This document shows, one piece after another, positions 33,784 to 42,565 of a DNA stretch of 64,000 nt. The first letter of the stretch is position 1, and each line of letters begins with the position of its first letter. Location of the stretch: contig NZ_VOHD01000006.1 in the NCBI RefSeq assembly GCF_007859395.1, forward strand, positions 310,001-374,000, given 5' to 3'. The position numbers were made by a program, and so were the translations under genes. The stretch comes from Planomicrobium sp. CPCC 101110. GTDB taxonomy: Bacteria > Bacillota > Bacilli > Bacillales_A > Planococcaceae. The notes below the pieces were generated by a model, which worked only from the letters and a program-made list of their open reading frames with translations, did no database searches and was not told the origin of the DNA.

Positions 33784-34224
33784 TCACTTGGGAACTGACA
33801 GCAATTCAAGATCCCCATTAAAATCACCTGCGCAGGCTATAAGCGTATACCGTTCTGTTTTCCCTTCTGTTTCAACGATAAGATCTTCACAACGAAATTC
33901 CTCTATGAATCTGTCATCGGCAAAATGCGAGATTTCAACCATGCCGTCCGTCGTGGTTAACGTCTTCAATCCTCTTTGCCCCTCTTCTCCAAATTCCACA
34001 TAGTCAATCGCATCCGTTTCCTTATCTTTGACTTTTTCAGCAAATTCCCTAAGCTCCCTTAAATTTTTCAGATCGCCATGTGAATTCACCACGTCTGCTG
34101 TGTCCTCATTTCCAATACCTTTTTCAGGAGTGTTTTCAATTTGCTGGCATCCGAAAAGCAGTAATGAAAAAGTTGCACATCCCAGAATACGCAGAATACT
34201 GTGCGATAATTTTGCACTTTCCAA
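33784..34224 (-). CDS. Predicted lipoprotein
   Basis: A 146-residue protein with a lipoprotein signal. ESAKLSHSILRILGCATFSLL leads to LLFGCQQ, where the cysteine is the likely lipidation site. The mature part is acidic, with ELREFAEKVKDKETDAIDYVEFGEEGQRG and a C-terminal GDFNGDLELLSVP. I recognise no family. The start is uncertain. TTG 34224 begins 10 nt after the stop of the DinB gene and gives a normal-length signal, but its ribosome site is weak; longer frames overlap the DinB gene. Confidence 0.6.
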   Translation of the reverse strand: MESAKLSHSILRILGCATFSLLLFGCQQIENTPEKGIGNEDTADVVNSHGDLKNLRELREFAEKVKDKETDAIDYVEFGEEGQRGLKTLTTTDGMVEISHFADDRFIEEFRCEDLIVETEGKTERYTLIACAGDFNGDLELLSVPK

Positions 34225-34234
34225 GAACCTGTTT

Positions 34235-34729
34235 TCAGATATAACTTTCCAGCTCCTTTTTCTGGCGCAAGTGATGGCGGGAATGCATTTCAACTAGTTC
34301 AAGCCATTCCTTCGCATTGAGCCATCCGAACCCTCCATGTTCAACTTTGTAATTTGGGTTGATTAGATCCACCTTCACTTCAAAATGTTCCAGCCTTTCA
34401 ATCAATCCTTCCATTCTGCCCAACAACTCTTCCTTGCTGTCCGAATTGTTGGGCGGGGAGTTCATTTCATCTGGAAGCCTGATTTTAACTGGCGGAAACC
34501 CTCCGTCTTCAAACAATCGTTCACCAGAGAGTGTTTTCCCTAAAGGTTGTTCCTGGTATGATCCAGCACATATTTCGAGATTATCGAGATACTCATGAGC
34601 AACCAGAATAATATGATCATACATCTGCCCAATGGACCATATAGTTTCTCCATGGATATATCGCAGTTGCTCAGGCGAGTATTTGTCAAGCTCACTTTTA
34701 AAAGTGAGAAGCACTCTTTTCCCGCTCAT
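34235..34729 (-). CDS. DinB family protein
   Basis: A 164-residue DinB/YfiT-like four-helix-bundle protein. Metal-type histidines occupy expected places: one in SIGQMYDHIILVAHEYL and two in LELVEMHSRHHLRQK near the C terminus. GGFGWLNAKEWL precedes the last helix as in DinB_2 proteins. Many relatives are bacillithiol- or mycothiol-dependent transferases, though most are uncharacterised. GAGGGGTAGC precedes ATG 34729. It is followed closely by a lipoprotein gene. Confidence 0.78.
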   Translation of the reverse strand: MSGKRVLLTFKSELDKYSPEQLRYIHGETIWSIGQMYDHIILVAHEYLDNLEICAGSYQEQPLGKTLSGERLFEDGGFPPVKIRLPDEMNSPPNNSDSKEELLGRMEGLIERLEHFEVKVDLINPNYKVEHGGFGWLNAKEWLELVEMHSRHHLRQKKELESYI

Positions 34730-34935
34730 GCTACCCCTCCCACTGACAAATCTGTCAATATACGAATATTCAATCTAATGAATGTAATACCAATTATATC
34801 ACAGCCAATCAGCAGCCTTTCTGCAAGGATTGGTTAATAAATCAATATCCTTCGAAGAAGCACTCCAATCTGCATAAAAGGGCTATCGGCAAATGGATTA
34901 ACATTCACTGATCCCCCTTAAAGCTATCTTTTTCA

Positions 34936-35229
34936 TTAATGGACAATGTGTACGCTGCCGTCTTCCATAATCCGGATCGGCTGATAACTTTTCATGAATT
35001 CCATTCCCACTGACCCATTGGAATTCAAATCCGCCGCCCCTTTTATATAGGCTTCTTCATCGGTAATCAGCCGGTAGAAGAAACAAACGCCATCACCGGT
35101 ATCAAATGACTCTTCAAATACGAACTTCTCTCCATACTTTTCTTCAAAAAAATCTCTTGCTTCTTCATGCCTGTTGAACAGCGGCAATTCGGCTTGTTCC
35201 TCTCTGCTGATCCGTTTCGATTCTGCCAT
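34936..35229 (-). CDS. Hypothetical protein
   Basis: A 97-residue soluble protein. An N-terminal helical part (ESKRISREEQAELPLFNRHEEARDF) leads to FFEEKYGEKFVFEESFDTGDGVCFFY, and it ends in IRIMEDGSVHIVH. It has the feel of a small alpha-beta protein from Bacilli but I cannot name the family. TTGGAGGG lies before ATG 35229; upstream in-frame ATG codons lack sites. It stands alone. Confidence 0.6.
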   Translation of the reverse strand: MAESKRISREEQAELPLFNRHEEARDFFEEKYGEKFVFEESFDTGDGVCFFYRLITDEEAYIKGAADLNSNGSVGMEFMKSYQPIRIMEDGSVHIVH

Positions 35230-35445
35230 GTTTTCATCCCTCCAAATCCCATGCTTATCCGAAGACGCAGGATGCTGCCTGCTCATTTTTTTATATCTTA
35301 CCCTAATTTTTGAATCCACTCACCCTCAAATCGGTGTTTTTTCACCAAGGTAGAAAGCAGGCCTTTTTTCTGCTGTAATTTAATGAAAACTCCATATAAC
35401 TGCTTTAAACGAAAATCGTTCCCTCCCTATATCGATCCATTTTTT

Positions 35446-35991
35446 TCAGTCCTCCTCTCTTGTAATCGGAACTTCATTGTACGGATAATGGGAAAAATTC
35501 GAAACGAAATCGAAACCTATTGCGTCATGGCCAATCCAAAGATAATACCTATCTTTGGATGTTGATATTGTAAAATCCAAAATAAATCTCGCTAAACCAA
35601 TGTCACTTGCAAGATCCATTTCTATCGTTTGCTCGGTAGAAAAAAAAATACTTGCATTGTTATATGCGTCCAAATAGGCCTTAGGAAAATAACTGAGCAG
35701 CTCTTCAAGATTAGTTATTTCTACTAGATAATGATAATTTCTAGGCATCACTTTCGATATTTTTGCTCCATCTGCTATATTGATATCTTTTAAACTGCTA
35801 ATTCCATGCAAATAAATCGGATACCTATCTAATCTTTTCAAGAATTCTTTTAAAAATTGGCTATAACTCTTATCTAAATCCTCTTCTTCTGGATCAATAA
35901 AAAAATAAAAATTAACCTTCCCTCTCTTACCTGATTTAAAGATATATGAATAACCGTCTCCAACTAGAAAATCATTAAATGATATTTCCAT
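35446..35991 (-). CDS. Hypothetical protein, AT-rich gene
   Basis: A 181-residue soluble acidic protein, aromatic-rich (DGYSYIFKSGKRGKVNFYFF, NYHYLVEITNLEELLSYFP, DRYYLWIGHDAIGFD). Size, acidity and isolation recall contact-toxin immunity proteins, but no specific family is recognised and no toxin is adjacent. Its codons are visibly more AT-rich than those of its neighbours, which hints at recent acquisition. AAGGCGG precedes ATG 35991. Confidence 0.55.
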   Translation of the reverse strand: MEISFNDFLVGDGYSYIFKSGKRGKVNFYFFIDPEEEDLDKSYSQFLKEFLKRLDRYPIYLHGISSLKDINIADGAKISKVMPRNYHYLVEITNLEELLSYFPKAYLDAYNNASIFFSTEQTIEMDLASDIGLARFILDFTISTSKDRYYLWIGHDAIGFDFVSNFSHYPYNEVPITREED

Positions 35992-36079
35992 TTCTACACC
36001 GCCTTATAATTTACTGTTATTGTATTTATAGACCTTTATTGAAGTTGCCAAATTCTATAGTAAGGAGGCAAGGATACAT

Positions 36080-36667
36080 ATGATAGAAATAAAGACGTAT
36101 ATTGGACGAAAAGATTTGCGGACTTACAAGAAAAACAAGGATTCTGCAGATGCTTTCTTTGTTTCCGCAACATCGGGGGAAGCATTAGATGTCATCCGTT
36201 CCATCTCTTCCCGAAATTTAGACCGTTATTTGAACGGAGCCATTATTATCAAAGTCGATCAGCACGAATTAACCACTTTTTCTGATTGGGATGATTTGGA
36301 TTTGTTATGGACCGGGCTTGTAACCATGGTTCTCGAATACTTGCAAAATGGCGGGTATGGAGCCACCCAGTTGTCGATGAATGGAGTGGAATGGTCCTTG
36401 AAAAAAGCACAGTCGAAAACAAAGAGTCTTATTTTATTCCATTCAAAGAGGCCAAATGCCTTTTATGACGGAAGAATCAGTACACCTGTTTCACTTGAAA
36501 ACAAGGCAGCACTGAGCGAAATGGAATTTCTTCGTAAGGTTGTTTCAAGTGCGGAGGACTTTTGGTCCCTGAGAGAAAAAGATACGCGCACTCAGAATCT
36601 GGCGGCATTCGCAGAAAAGCATAAGGAATTAAAACACCGTGTTCTGGAACAAGGCACTTGTAAGTAA
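36080..36667 (+). CDS. Hypothetical protein
   Basis: A 195-residue soluble protein starting at ATG 36080 after a strong AAGGAGG. Notable segments are SGEALDVIRSISSRNLDRYL, GAIIIKVDQHELTTFSDWDDLDLLW and EFLRKVVSSAEDFWSLREKD. No membrane segments and no family recognised. It is divergent from the AT-rich 181-residue gene, 88 nt apart, and the pair could share a control region. Convergent downstream is the DHODH-like fusion gene. Confidence 0.6.
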   Translation: MIEIKTYIGRKDLRTYKKNKDSADAFFVSATSGEALDVIRSISSRNLDRYLNGAIIIKVDQHELTTFSDWDDLDLLWTGLVTMVLEYLQNGGYGATQLSMNGVEWSLKKAQSKTKSLILFHSKRPNAFYDGRISTPVSLENKAALSEMEFLRKVVSSAEDFWSLREKDTRTQNLAAFAEKHKELKHRVLEQGTCK

Positions 36668-36831
36668 TCAAAGGCTCCCGTATGGCAGAGTTTTAACCGG
36701 CTATACAAAGCAGCACTAAAAATGGCCGGCTAAAGTTAAAAATGAACTTTTCGGGATGAATTCTTATTGCGAACTGTTCATAATTCTAAATTCCACTAAA
36801 TTCCTTAGCGCCGCCTTTTCACTTTTGCCGG

Positions 36832-36866
36832 AAAAAAGCCCTTCCAGCGCTCGACAGCTGAAGGGC
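36832..36866 (-). terminator. Terminator of the DHODH-like fusion gene
   Basis: Stem GCCCTTC / GAAGGGC with an inner CAGC/GCTG pairing, followed on the minus strand by GCTTTTTTC. Confidence 0.75.
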
Positions 36867-36886
36867 GGAATATTCATGAAGGGATT

Positions 36887-38734
36887 TTACGTCTGCTTGA
36901 AAAAATATTCTTTGGAAAAAATCAAGCCGAGAGAGAACAGCCCTAATGCAATGTAAGCAGGCAATATATGAATAAATGTCGTATAGCCAATCACATAATG
37001 AATGATGATTGCGGCACTGAACGCCGGAATTCCGCCGAACAGGAAGGTATACCAAACCCATTTTTGGCCCTCTTGAAAACCCCATAGTGCAAGCATCAGT
37101 ACGAGTAAGCCCACACTGATCAAGGCACTTCCCAAACCTGCACGGTCGTGGGCTATGACAGGGATGAGCCGCTCATTTATGCCGGCTAATTGTTCGGGAC
37201 TCATGCAAAGATACCTGATGTCCGTTTGAACGAACACGCCGTTAACACCTATAACAGAAATAACAAGGCCAGCGGCGGCAAGTGCAAAACCCAACGAGAT
37301 AAAAGCCAGTTGCCCCCATAGGCTTCTTTTCCATGCCATATGATTGGTCCTGTTTCGGGAAGTCGAATGTTCCGTATGATTTTTCGTGGCCAAATAGCCT
37401 TTCCAGAAAAAAGGCAGCAGCATGAGCCAAAGAATCCCGTGAAGCCAATCGAAATAACCGAATCCAAGAAACAAAAGAATGCCAAGAAATCCTAAAGTGC
37501 CGGCAATATGAATCGCTTTTTTCACCCATTGCAGCCCTCGCCGGACCCCGTAGCGGGCCAATTGCATATAAAGGATTCCCCCGGATATCATTGTTCCGGC
37601 AACCGTCATCCGGTCATGCTGCATGAACCGGTAGATATTCGGGTGGATCGCAAGTATTTCTTCCCGCGTAAGCTTTAGGAACGATTCGTCATACGGCATG
37701 ATGACGATGGTCATACTCACCAGCAGCGCAATCATTCCACCCATCAGCATCAGAAAACCGAACATCCAATGCCAAATCCAGCCGCTATATACAGAGGCTG
37801 GCTGAGTTTTTCTGTCCAATAAGAGTTCATTGATTCGTTTGGGCAAGCCGGGGCCGGTAAAAACATAACCGGCTGTCAGCATCACCAAATCCGCTCCTGC
37901 CTGAAATAAAGCTAAGGCATCTTTTGGTTCAGCTATGCCACCAGACACGACAATCGGAATATTGCTCCGCTTTCTGATTTCCAAAACCTTCTCCGATAAC
38001 CTGTCTGCCTGTGCCAATGGATACACCAATCCCATGCCGTTATCTGTTCCGGGCTCATCGATAAGGACACCTTCCACAACCCTCTCATACGTCAGCTTTT
38101 CAATATAACCGACGTCCAATTCATCGGAAGGACAGGCAAATAACAAAGGCTTTTCTATCACCGATTTCTTCAATAACTTCCATTCATCGACGCTGAAGCG
38201 ATCTTCAAGGATCAATGCATCTCCGTAGCCGGAGAGCGTTTGCAGAGCCGACCGCTTTTCATCAAAAGAGCCAGCCTTTCGGACCCGGATAAAAACCGGC
38301 TTCCCTGAAGATTTCAGCCTCTGCAGCTTAGCAAACGTTTTATCGATTCCGAGAGTTTCCAAGCAATAAGGGAAAATGAGGTTCTCCTTTGTTTGGTTGA
38401 ATATCGGCGCACCTGAGTCCACCGGCTTTTCGGCAATAGGACCAATTTCAATAAAACCGAACCCTAAATGTCCGAACGCCTTGGTGCCTGTTAGTCTGGG
38501 GTCGATCTTCCCGCTCAACCCGACCGGATTAGAGATCTTCAATCCGAAAATGTCAGTTTCCAGCTGCGCAGAAGGGGTGGTATGTCCAAGGGATTCAATC
38601 AGTTTACTTCCACCTGCAACTGATGCAATCACAGTCATGCCTTTATGGATAAACTCTCTCCCTGCCTTCGCCGGCAATTTGGAAAGCAGGGGTTTGAACA
38701 CTGTATGGTAAGTCCAATCCGGCAAAGAAATCAC
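36887..38734 (-). CDS. Dihydroorotate dehydrogenase-like flavoprotein fused to a membrane domain
   Basis: A 615-residue fusion. Residues 1-315 follow the class 2 DHODH barrel: SNPVGLSGKIDP, GHLGFGFIEIGPIAEKP, then the FMN phosphate site IPIVVSGGIAEPKDAL and GADLVMLTAGYVFTGPGLPKRI. Residues about 325-610 carry roughly eight membrane helices. The orotate-contacting features of true PyrD are missing: the AAGFDKN loop reads LSGKIDP, and no NxSSPNTPG segment is found. So it probably acts on something else, perhaps a membrane or quinone-linked substrate. The neighbours are not pyrimidine genes. Confidence 0.75.
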   Translation of the reverse strand: MISLPDWTYHTVFKPLLSKLPAKAGREFIHKGMTVIASVAGGSKLIESLGHTTPSAQLETDIFGLKISNPVGLSGKIDPRLTGTKAFGHLGFGFIEIGPIAEKPVDSGAPIFNQTKENLIFPYCLETLGIDKTFAKLQRLKSSGKPVFIRVRKAGSFDEKRSALQTLSGYGDALILEDRFSVDEWKLLKKSVIEKPLLFACPSDELDVGYIEKLTYERVVEGVLIDEPGTDNGMGLVYPLAQADRLSEKVLEIRKRSNIPIVVSGGIAEPKDALALFQAGADLVMLTAGYVFTGPGLPKRINELLLDRKTQPASVYSGWIWHWMFGFLMLMGGMIALLVSMTIVIMPYDESFLKLTREEILAIHPNIYRFMQHDRMTVAGTMISGGILYMQLARYGVRRGLQWVKKAIHIAGTLGFLGILLFLGFGYFDWLHGILWLMLLPFFWKGYLATKNHTEHSTSRNRTNHMAWKRSLWGQLAFISLGFALAAAGLVISVIGVNGVFVQTDIRYLCMSPEQLAGINERLIPVIAHDRAGLGSALISVGLLVLMLALWGFQEGQKWVWYTFLFGGIPAFSAAIIIHYVIGYTTFIHILPAYIALGLFSLGLIFSKEYFFKQT

Positions 38735-38936
38735 TTCCTAAAACTAGTATGATTTCATTTTACCCCTTATATCCCAAATGGTATACGCGAGCATCTGAAC
38801 TGCTTAGGTTCTTGGTGCAAATGATTTGAAAATGAATCTTTTGATTAAAAACTCCCAATTGAATTGAAACAAGAATTTTTAAGAGCAACTCTATTTTGCC
38901 TCTAGGTAAGATGCACTGAAGATCTGTTCCGATTTT

Positions 38937-39227
38937 TTACCAGCCAAAGGACGTAATCCAAAGTTTGAATAGCGCTAACGGTGCGAAAGCAACCAAAAAG
39001 ATGGCATTCAAAGCAATACCAATCAGTCTTAGGTTTCCTCTTGCTCCGTATAATGCTAAACCAAACCCGAAAATTGGCATTACTACAATTAACATTAATA
39101 TTCCTTGATGAAAGTGAGTATAAAAATAATCAGGGGAGCCAAATATATATTCGAAAATATAAAAGGCAATCAGAGCAGTTATTCCGATAAAGAAAAACAC
39201 ATATGAAAAAGCATTAGGCTTACTCAT
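38937..39227 (-). CDS. Small membrane protein, three TM helices
   Basis: A 96-residue protein with hydrophobic segments at about residues 8-28, 40-62 and 66-90, linked by EYIFGSPDYFYTHFHQG and a basic YGARGNLR loop. No family recognised. AGGGGGT precedes ATG 39227. It lies downstream (minus strand) of another small membrane protein gene at 39361-39513; the 133-nt gap leaves co-transcription open. Confidence 0.6.
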   Translation of the reverse strand: MSKPNAFSYVFFFIGITALIAFYIFEYIFGSPDYFYTHFHQGILMLIVVMPIFGFGLALYGARGNLRLIGIALNAIFLVAFAPLALFKLWITSFGW

Positions 39228-39360
39228 TCATTGACCCCCTATTCAAATTAGTTCTTCTTCCAATAACCTTACGCGGTCACCGTTGCCCAGTTTCACGCCT
39301 TGGTTCTTATATCTCTTTTACATGTCTTTGATGCGGTTCGGCAGCCGTATGGGCTGCAGG

Positions 39361-39513
39361 TCAACGGCTCCTTTTAATGCCTTTCACCGGTTGTACCAGC
39401 CAAATTGCTCCTGTCGCAAATAGTACAAAAAGAAGCCGGGATAGCCAGTTTGAGAAATCCAGAAGGAACGTGACGCAATAAAAGAGGACAAAAATCAAAA
39501 TATAGCGGACCAT
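39361..39513 (-). CDS. Small membrane protein, 50 residues
   Basis: A short gene with AGGGAGGATGATT before ATG 39511-39513 and stop TGA at 39361. The protein starts MVRYILIFVLFYCV, has two hydrophobic segments (residues 4-17 and 27-41) and ends in the basic tail VKGIKRSR. The excellent ribosome site and membrane-hairpin character support a real small protein. No family recognised. Confidence 0.55.
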   Translation of the reverse strand: MVRYILIFVLFYCVTFLLDFSNWLSRLLFVLFATGAIWLVQPVKGIKRSR

Positions 39514-39665
39514 AATCATCCTCCCTTTCGACTTGCAGCTAGGTGGTGCATTACTGGAACCTCATCCTCAATGAAATGGTCATTGGAATTTGTTGAAAAA
39601 GAAAAACCGCGCCGCCAAGGGAATGCAGAAGTTGACTGACTCATATCTCCTGATAAGTTGCATTT

Positions 39666-39692
39666 AAAAAAGCCTTTCTCAAAAGGCATTTT
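39666..39692 (-). terminator. Intrinsic terminator
   Basis: Stem GCCTTT / AAAGGC with a CTCA loop, flanked by A and T runs; six T on the minus strand after the 166-residue gene. Confidence 0.65.
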
Positions 39693-39704
39693 TATTAGCT
39701 CAGT

Positions 39705-40205
39705 TTATGACCACTTTTCCTCATCATCAATCCATCGCTTATTTTTCAAATCGTATGATTTATAATCATCATGAAAAACAAAATACGACGGCAAATTCAA
39801 TGCAGCTCCCCCTGCCCTTTCCCAGCATTGACAGAACCAATCTGCAAATATCTGTTGCTCTTGTGAAAGGAGCGTCTCTTCATTTTGCTCGTAGAAGTCA
39901 AAAAAATCATCCAGCTGGGAATCATTCAAATTATAATATTCCACTTCCGGGAGCACCTCTTCACTTCCAGCAAAAGCTGTCGAGTCATTTCCTTCATTCA
40001 ACACTTCATTAGCTTCTTTATCCATAGAGAACATTATTATCGAAACTTCGAATCTTGTTGGCTCGATAGACGGAGAGAAGTCCAATAAATCTATACGGGA
40101 AGAAAAATTGTATGTAAAGATATTTTGCAGATTTCCTATTAATGAATCGGATCTTTTTTCCAAGGTGTCTTTGATGGAACGAATAAATTCATCGACTGAA
40201 AACAT
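39705..40205 (-). CDS. Hypothetical protein
   Basis: A 166-residue acidic soluble protein: MFSVDEFIRSIKDTLEKRSD, then an extended acidic middle and ADWFCQCWERAGG near residue 122, ending in NKRWIDDEEKWS. This size and acidity are common among immunity or antitoxin-like proteins of Bacilli, but I cannot name the family. AAGGAGG precedes ATG 40205. The surrounding 39.2-41.3 kb holds only small, poorly conserved genes. Confidence 0.55.
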   Translation of the reverse strand: MFSVDEFIRSIKDTLEKRSDSLIGNLQNIFTYNFSSRIDLLDFSPSIEPTRFEVSIIMFSMDKEANEVLNEGNDSTAFAGSEEVLPEVEYYNLNDSQLDDFFDFYEQNEETLLSQEQQIFADWFCQCWERAGGAALNLPSYFVFHDDYKSYDLKNKRWIDDEEKWS

Positions 40206-40451
40206 TTATAAACCTCCTTAATATTGTTCCAAGCAATAGTTTTCCGATACCCGGATAAAACTGCATTGGCAAAGGCATTAACTTATAGGTTCGAACCTAT
40301 TGAATATATTATCACCAATAATTGGTAAAATACTACTTGTTTCATAAATATCTAAATATCTTAAACCTGAACACGATGCGAAGTGAATTCACTTAATATG
40401 GACCGATTGATCCTTACATCAAGATACTGGACAGAAAAATTTCCTTAAAAG

Positions 40452-40697
40452 TTAATAATTTGGAGAATAGATCCTGCCGGTATCAGTATCCAATACAAAA
40501 TCCACTTCAATGTCCTTTGAACCGGTGAGTTGCTCAAATTTATGAAGCCTGCAAAACACGTTTGAAAAATCACCGGGCTCAGAAGTTAACTTTTCGGTTT
40601 GAAGATACATCTGCTTTAATTGCTTTCTAGAACACTTCTTACCTGTCAATAAAGCTTTGTTGAAAAAGCCATCTATTTCAAGGATCATATAAATCAC
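40452..40697 (-). CDS. Hypothetical protein
   Basis: A possible 81-residue protein starting at GTG 40697 or the ATG three codons on (40688), neither with a clear ribosome site. It contains LTGKKCSRKQLKQMYLQTEKL and ends KDIEVDFVLDTDTGRIYSPNY. The protein-like composition argues for coding, but the missing site suggests either a leaderless start or a decayed gene. No family recognised. Confidence 0.4.
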   Translation of the reverse strand: MIYMILEIDGFFNKALLTGKKCSRKQLKQMYLQTEKLTSEPGDFSNVFCRLHKFEQLTGSKDIEVDFVLDTDTGRIYSPNY

Positions 40698-40900
40698 TAC
40701 TGGGTGCTAACCAGTTGTATAGCTTAAATTTTTTTATTGCTTTTCTTTAGCTCATATTCCTAGAATTGTAAAAATTAAGAATTTAATAATAACGTCTTTG
40801 CCATTAATTCACTTCGACCTGAAGAGTAGCCAGTATTTAACAATGCAGTAATGCCATTCTAAGGAATATAATTTCGACGGCTTGGTTCCTATAGCCAATT

Positions 40901-41140
40901 TTAATGACTGCCGTTTCTTAGGAAGTATACCTCAGCTTTCCAAACATAATGCGATAAATAATTGCCGGCAACCTCCACATTTACAAGCCCGCTGTCTTGC
41001 ATGAATTGGATCAAGAGAGGAAGATGGCCTGCACCGTACAGGACGATAATCCGGTCATTTGGCGAAGTCGCCAGCTCGATGATGTTTTTGTATATGAGCA
41101 GTTTTGTTCCACGATGTGCTCTCACTTCAACACATAACAT
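40901..41140 (-). pseudogene. Probable C-terminal remnant of a DUF5694/TraB-like gene
   Basis: A 79-codon frame, MLCVEVRAHRGTKLLIYKNI then ELATSPNDRIIVLYGAGHLPLL and FMQDSGLVNVEV. The R-I-x-V-x-Y-G-A-G-H-x-P-L-L pattern is what I know from the C-terminal end of DUF5694 (TraB/GumN-like) proteins of about 250 residues. The N-terminal two thirds are missing here. A GAGGAT sits before the ATG, so a shortened product could still be made. Confidence 0.45.
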
Positions 41141-41298
41141 CTTATCCTCTTTTCAAATATACCAAATAAAACCAGCAACAACCCAAATTTTTCTGTTGTT
41201 CTAATGAGCGAACTTTCCCATTGAATTTCTTCTCAATTAATAAGCACCTCGCTGTTTTACTTGGAATCGGTTGCAGCACTTATTTTTCCCATAGAAAA

Positions 41299-41323
41299 CA
41301 GCCCAAAGAACATCTCTGGGCTG
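41299..41323 (-). terminator. Possible terminator of the carotenoid operon
   Basis: Stem CAGCCCA.AGA / TCTGGGCTG with a 5-nt loop, followed on the minus strand by TTTTC. Confidence 0.55.
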
Positions 41324-41373
41324 CAAGCACTCATTTGTTTGATTTAATAGTTAATATGTCTAACACGCTTCGC

Positions 41374-42525
41374 TCAGACGTTTATTTTCCGTCCCTTCCA
41401 AATTACCGTGTGCAGGACATTCACCCGGAACGAGGAGTACCCATAGACACCGATAAAAAACAAGAACAGAGCAGGATGGAACAAGAAAATAAACCAAGGG
41501 AAATCACCGCTTCTGCGCGCGAACAATCCCGTCTGGAACGCATAAACCATGTACAGTAAACCACTCATAATCATCGCATTAGTTTCTGCTGAGGCAATGG
41601 CGGAAATCAAGGCACTCAAACTGATGAAACTGCCGGCAATCCAAATGACGGTCATCCCCATGACAAGCGGATGGGTGGACTTTGAACCGATGGCAAAGCT
41701 TTTGCACCAGCCTTCGACCAGGCTTCGGAACCCTTCCGGATACATCCGGAACGAGATGATCCCTTTTCCGCCGAGGCAGCGGACAGGGAGATTTTTATCG
41801 AGAAACGCCTCACCCAGCGCCAAGTCATCCATAAGGGCGCCTTCGATTTTTTTATGGCCTCCTGACAGAAAATAATCCCCTTTGCTGGTTAAGATGCAGG
41901 GGCCGAACGAGCCGGCCGTTCGGAACCGGTCTCCCCAAGCGGTAAATCCATTCATCCCGACAATCACGATGATGTTGAATATGGCAGAGAGGTTTTCATA
42001 CAGCTTACGGACCGTATGGAACGGCTGCAAAGCCAGAATCCCCTTGGCGCCGTTTTCTTTGTAGGAGAAGAGCAAATCCTGGAGACCCTCCGGATTCGTA
42101 AAGCAGGTATCCGCATCCAGGAATAAGAGCCACTCCCCTTTTGCCTGATTTGCACCGTACCAGCAGGCCGCCGATTTTCCTGCCCCCTGCCGGTCCCCCT
42201 TTCTCTGAAGAACCTTTGCGCCTAACCCTTCCGCAACCTCAGCGGTATTGTCTGATGAATCGTCATCGACCACCAGCACTTCAAAAGACTGGAGATTTTG
42301 TTCATTCAACGACTCCAACAGCGGCGTGATCCGGGCGCTTTCATTTCTGGCCGGAATGATGACGGACAGAAACGGCAACTCATCTGATTGCTGACGCAAC
42401 TCTGGATCCGGTTTTGGCAACGAACGGTTTTGCGGTTCAGGCCTCGGCAGCGATTTGAACATGAGAAAGCCGACCCCGATTGCTGCAAGACCGATTGTGA
42501 GATTGATAATGTTTGACGCTGGCAT
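41374..42525 (-). CDS. crtQ: 4,4'-diaponeurosporenoate glycosyltransferase
   Basis: A 383-residue membrane-bound family 2 glycosyltransferase of the CrtQ type. An N-terminal TM anchor (residues 5-24) precedes the GT-A domain. That domain has FLSVIIPARNESARITPLL, VLVVDDDSSDNT, LFLDADTCF (the DxD motif) and GGHKKIEGALMDDLALGEAF, and it ends in three C-terminal TM helices. CrtQ glucosylates C30 carotenoid acids in staphyloxanthin-type pigments. It is third in the operon crtP-crtN-crtQ, 40 nt after crtN. Confidence 0.85.
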   Translation of the reverse strand: MPASNIINLTIGLAAIGVGFLMFKSLPRPEPQNRSLPKPDPELRQQSDELPFLSVIIPARNESARITPLLESLNEQNLQSFEVLVVDDDSSDNTAEVAEGLGAKVLQRKGDRQGAGKSAACWYGANQAKGEWLLFLDADTCFTNPEGLQDLLFSYKENGAKGILALQPFHTVRKLYENLSAIFNIIVIVGMNGFTAWGDRFRTAGSFGPCILTSKGDYFLSGGHKKIEGALMDDLALGEAFLDKNLPVRCLGGKGIISFRMYPEGFRSLVEGWCKSFAIGSKSTHPLVMGMTVIWIAGSFISLSALISAIASAETNAMIMSGLLYMVYAFQTGLFARRSGDFPWFIFLFHPALFLFFIGVYGYSSFRVNVLHTVIWKGRKINV

Positions 42526-42565
42526 CTGAACACCTCACTAGAATAGAATTTGCTGTCGCCGCTTT

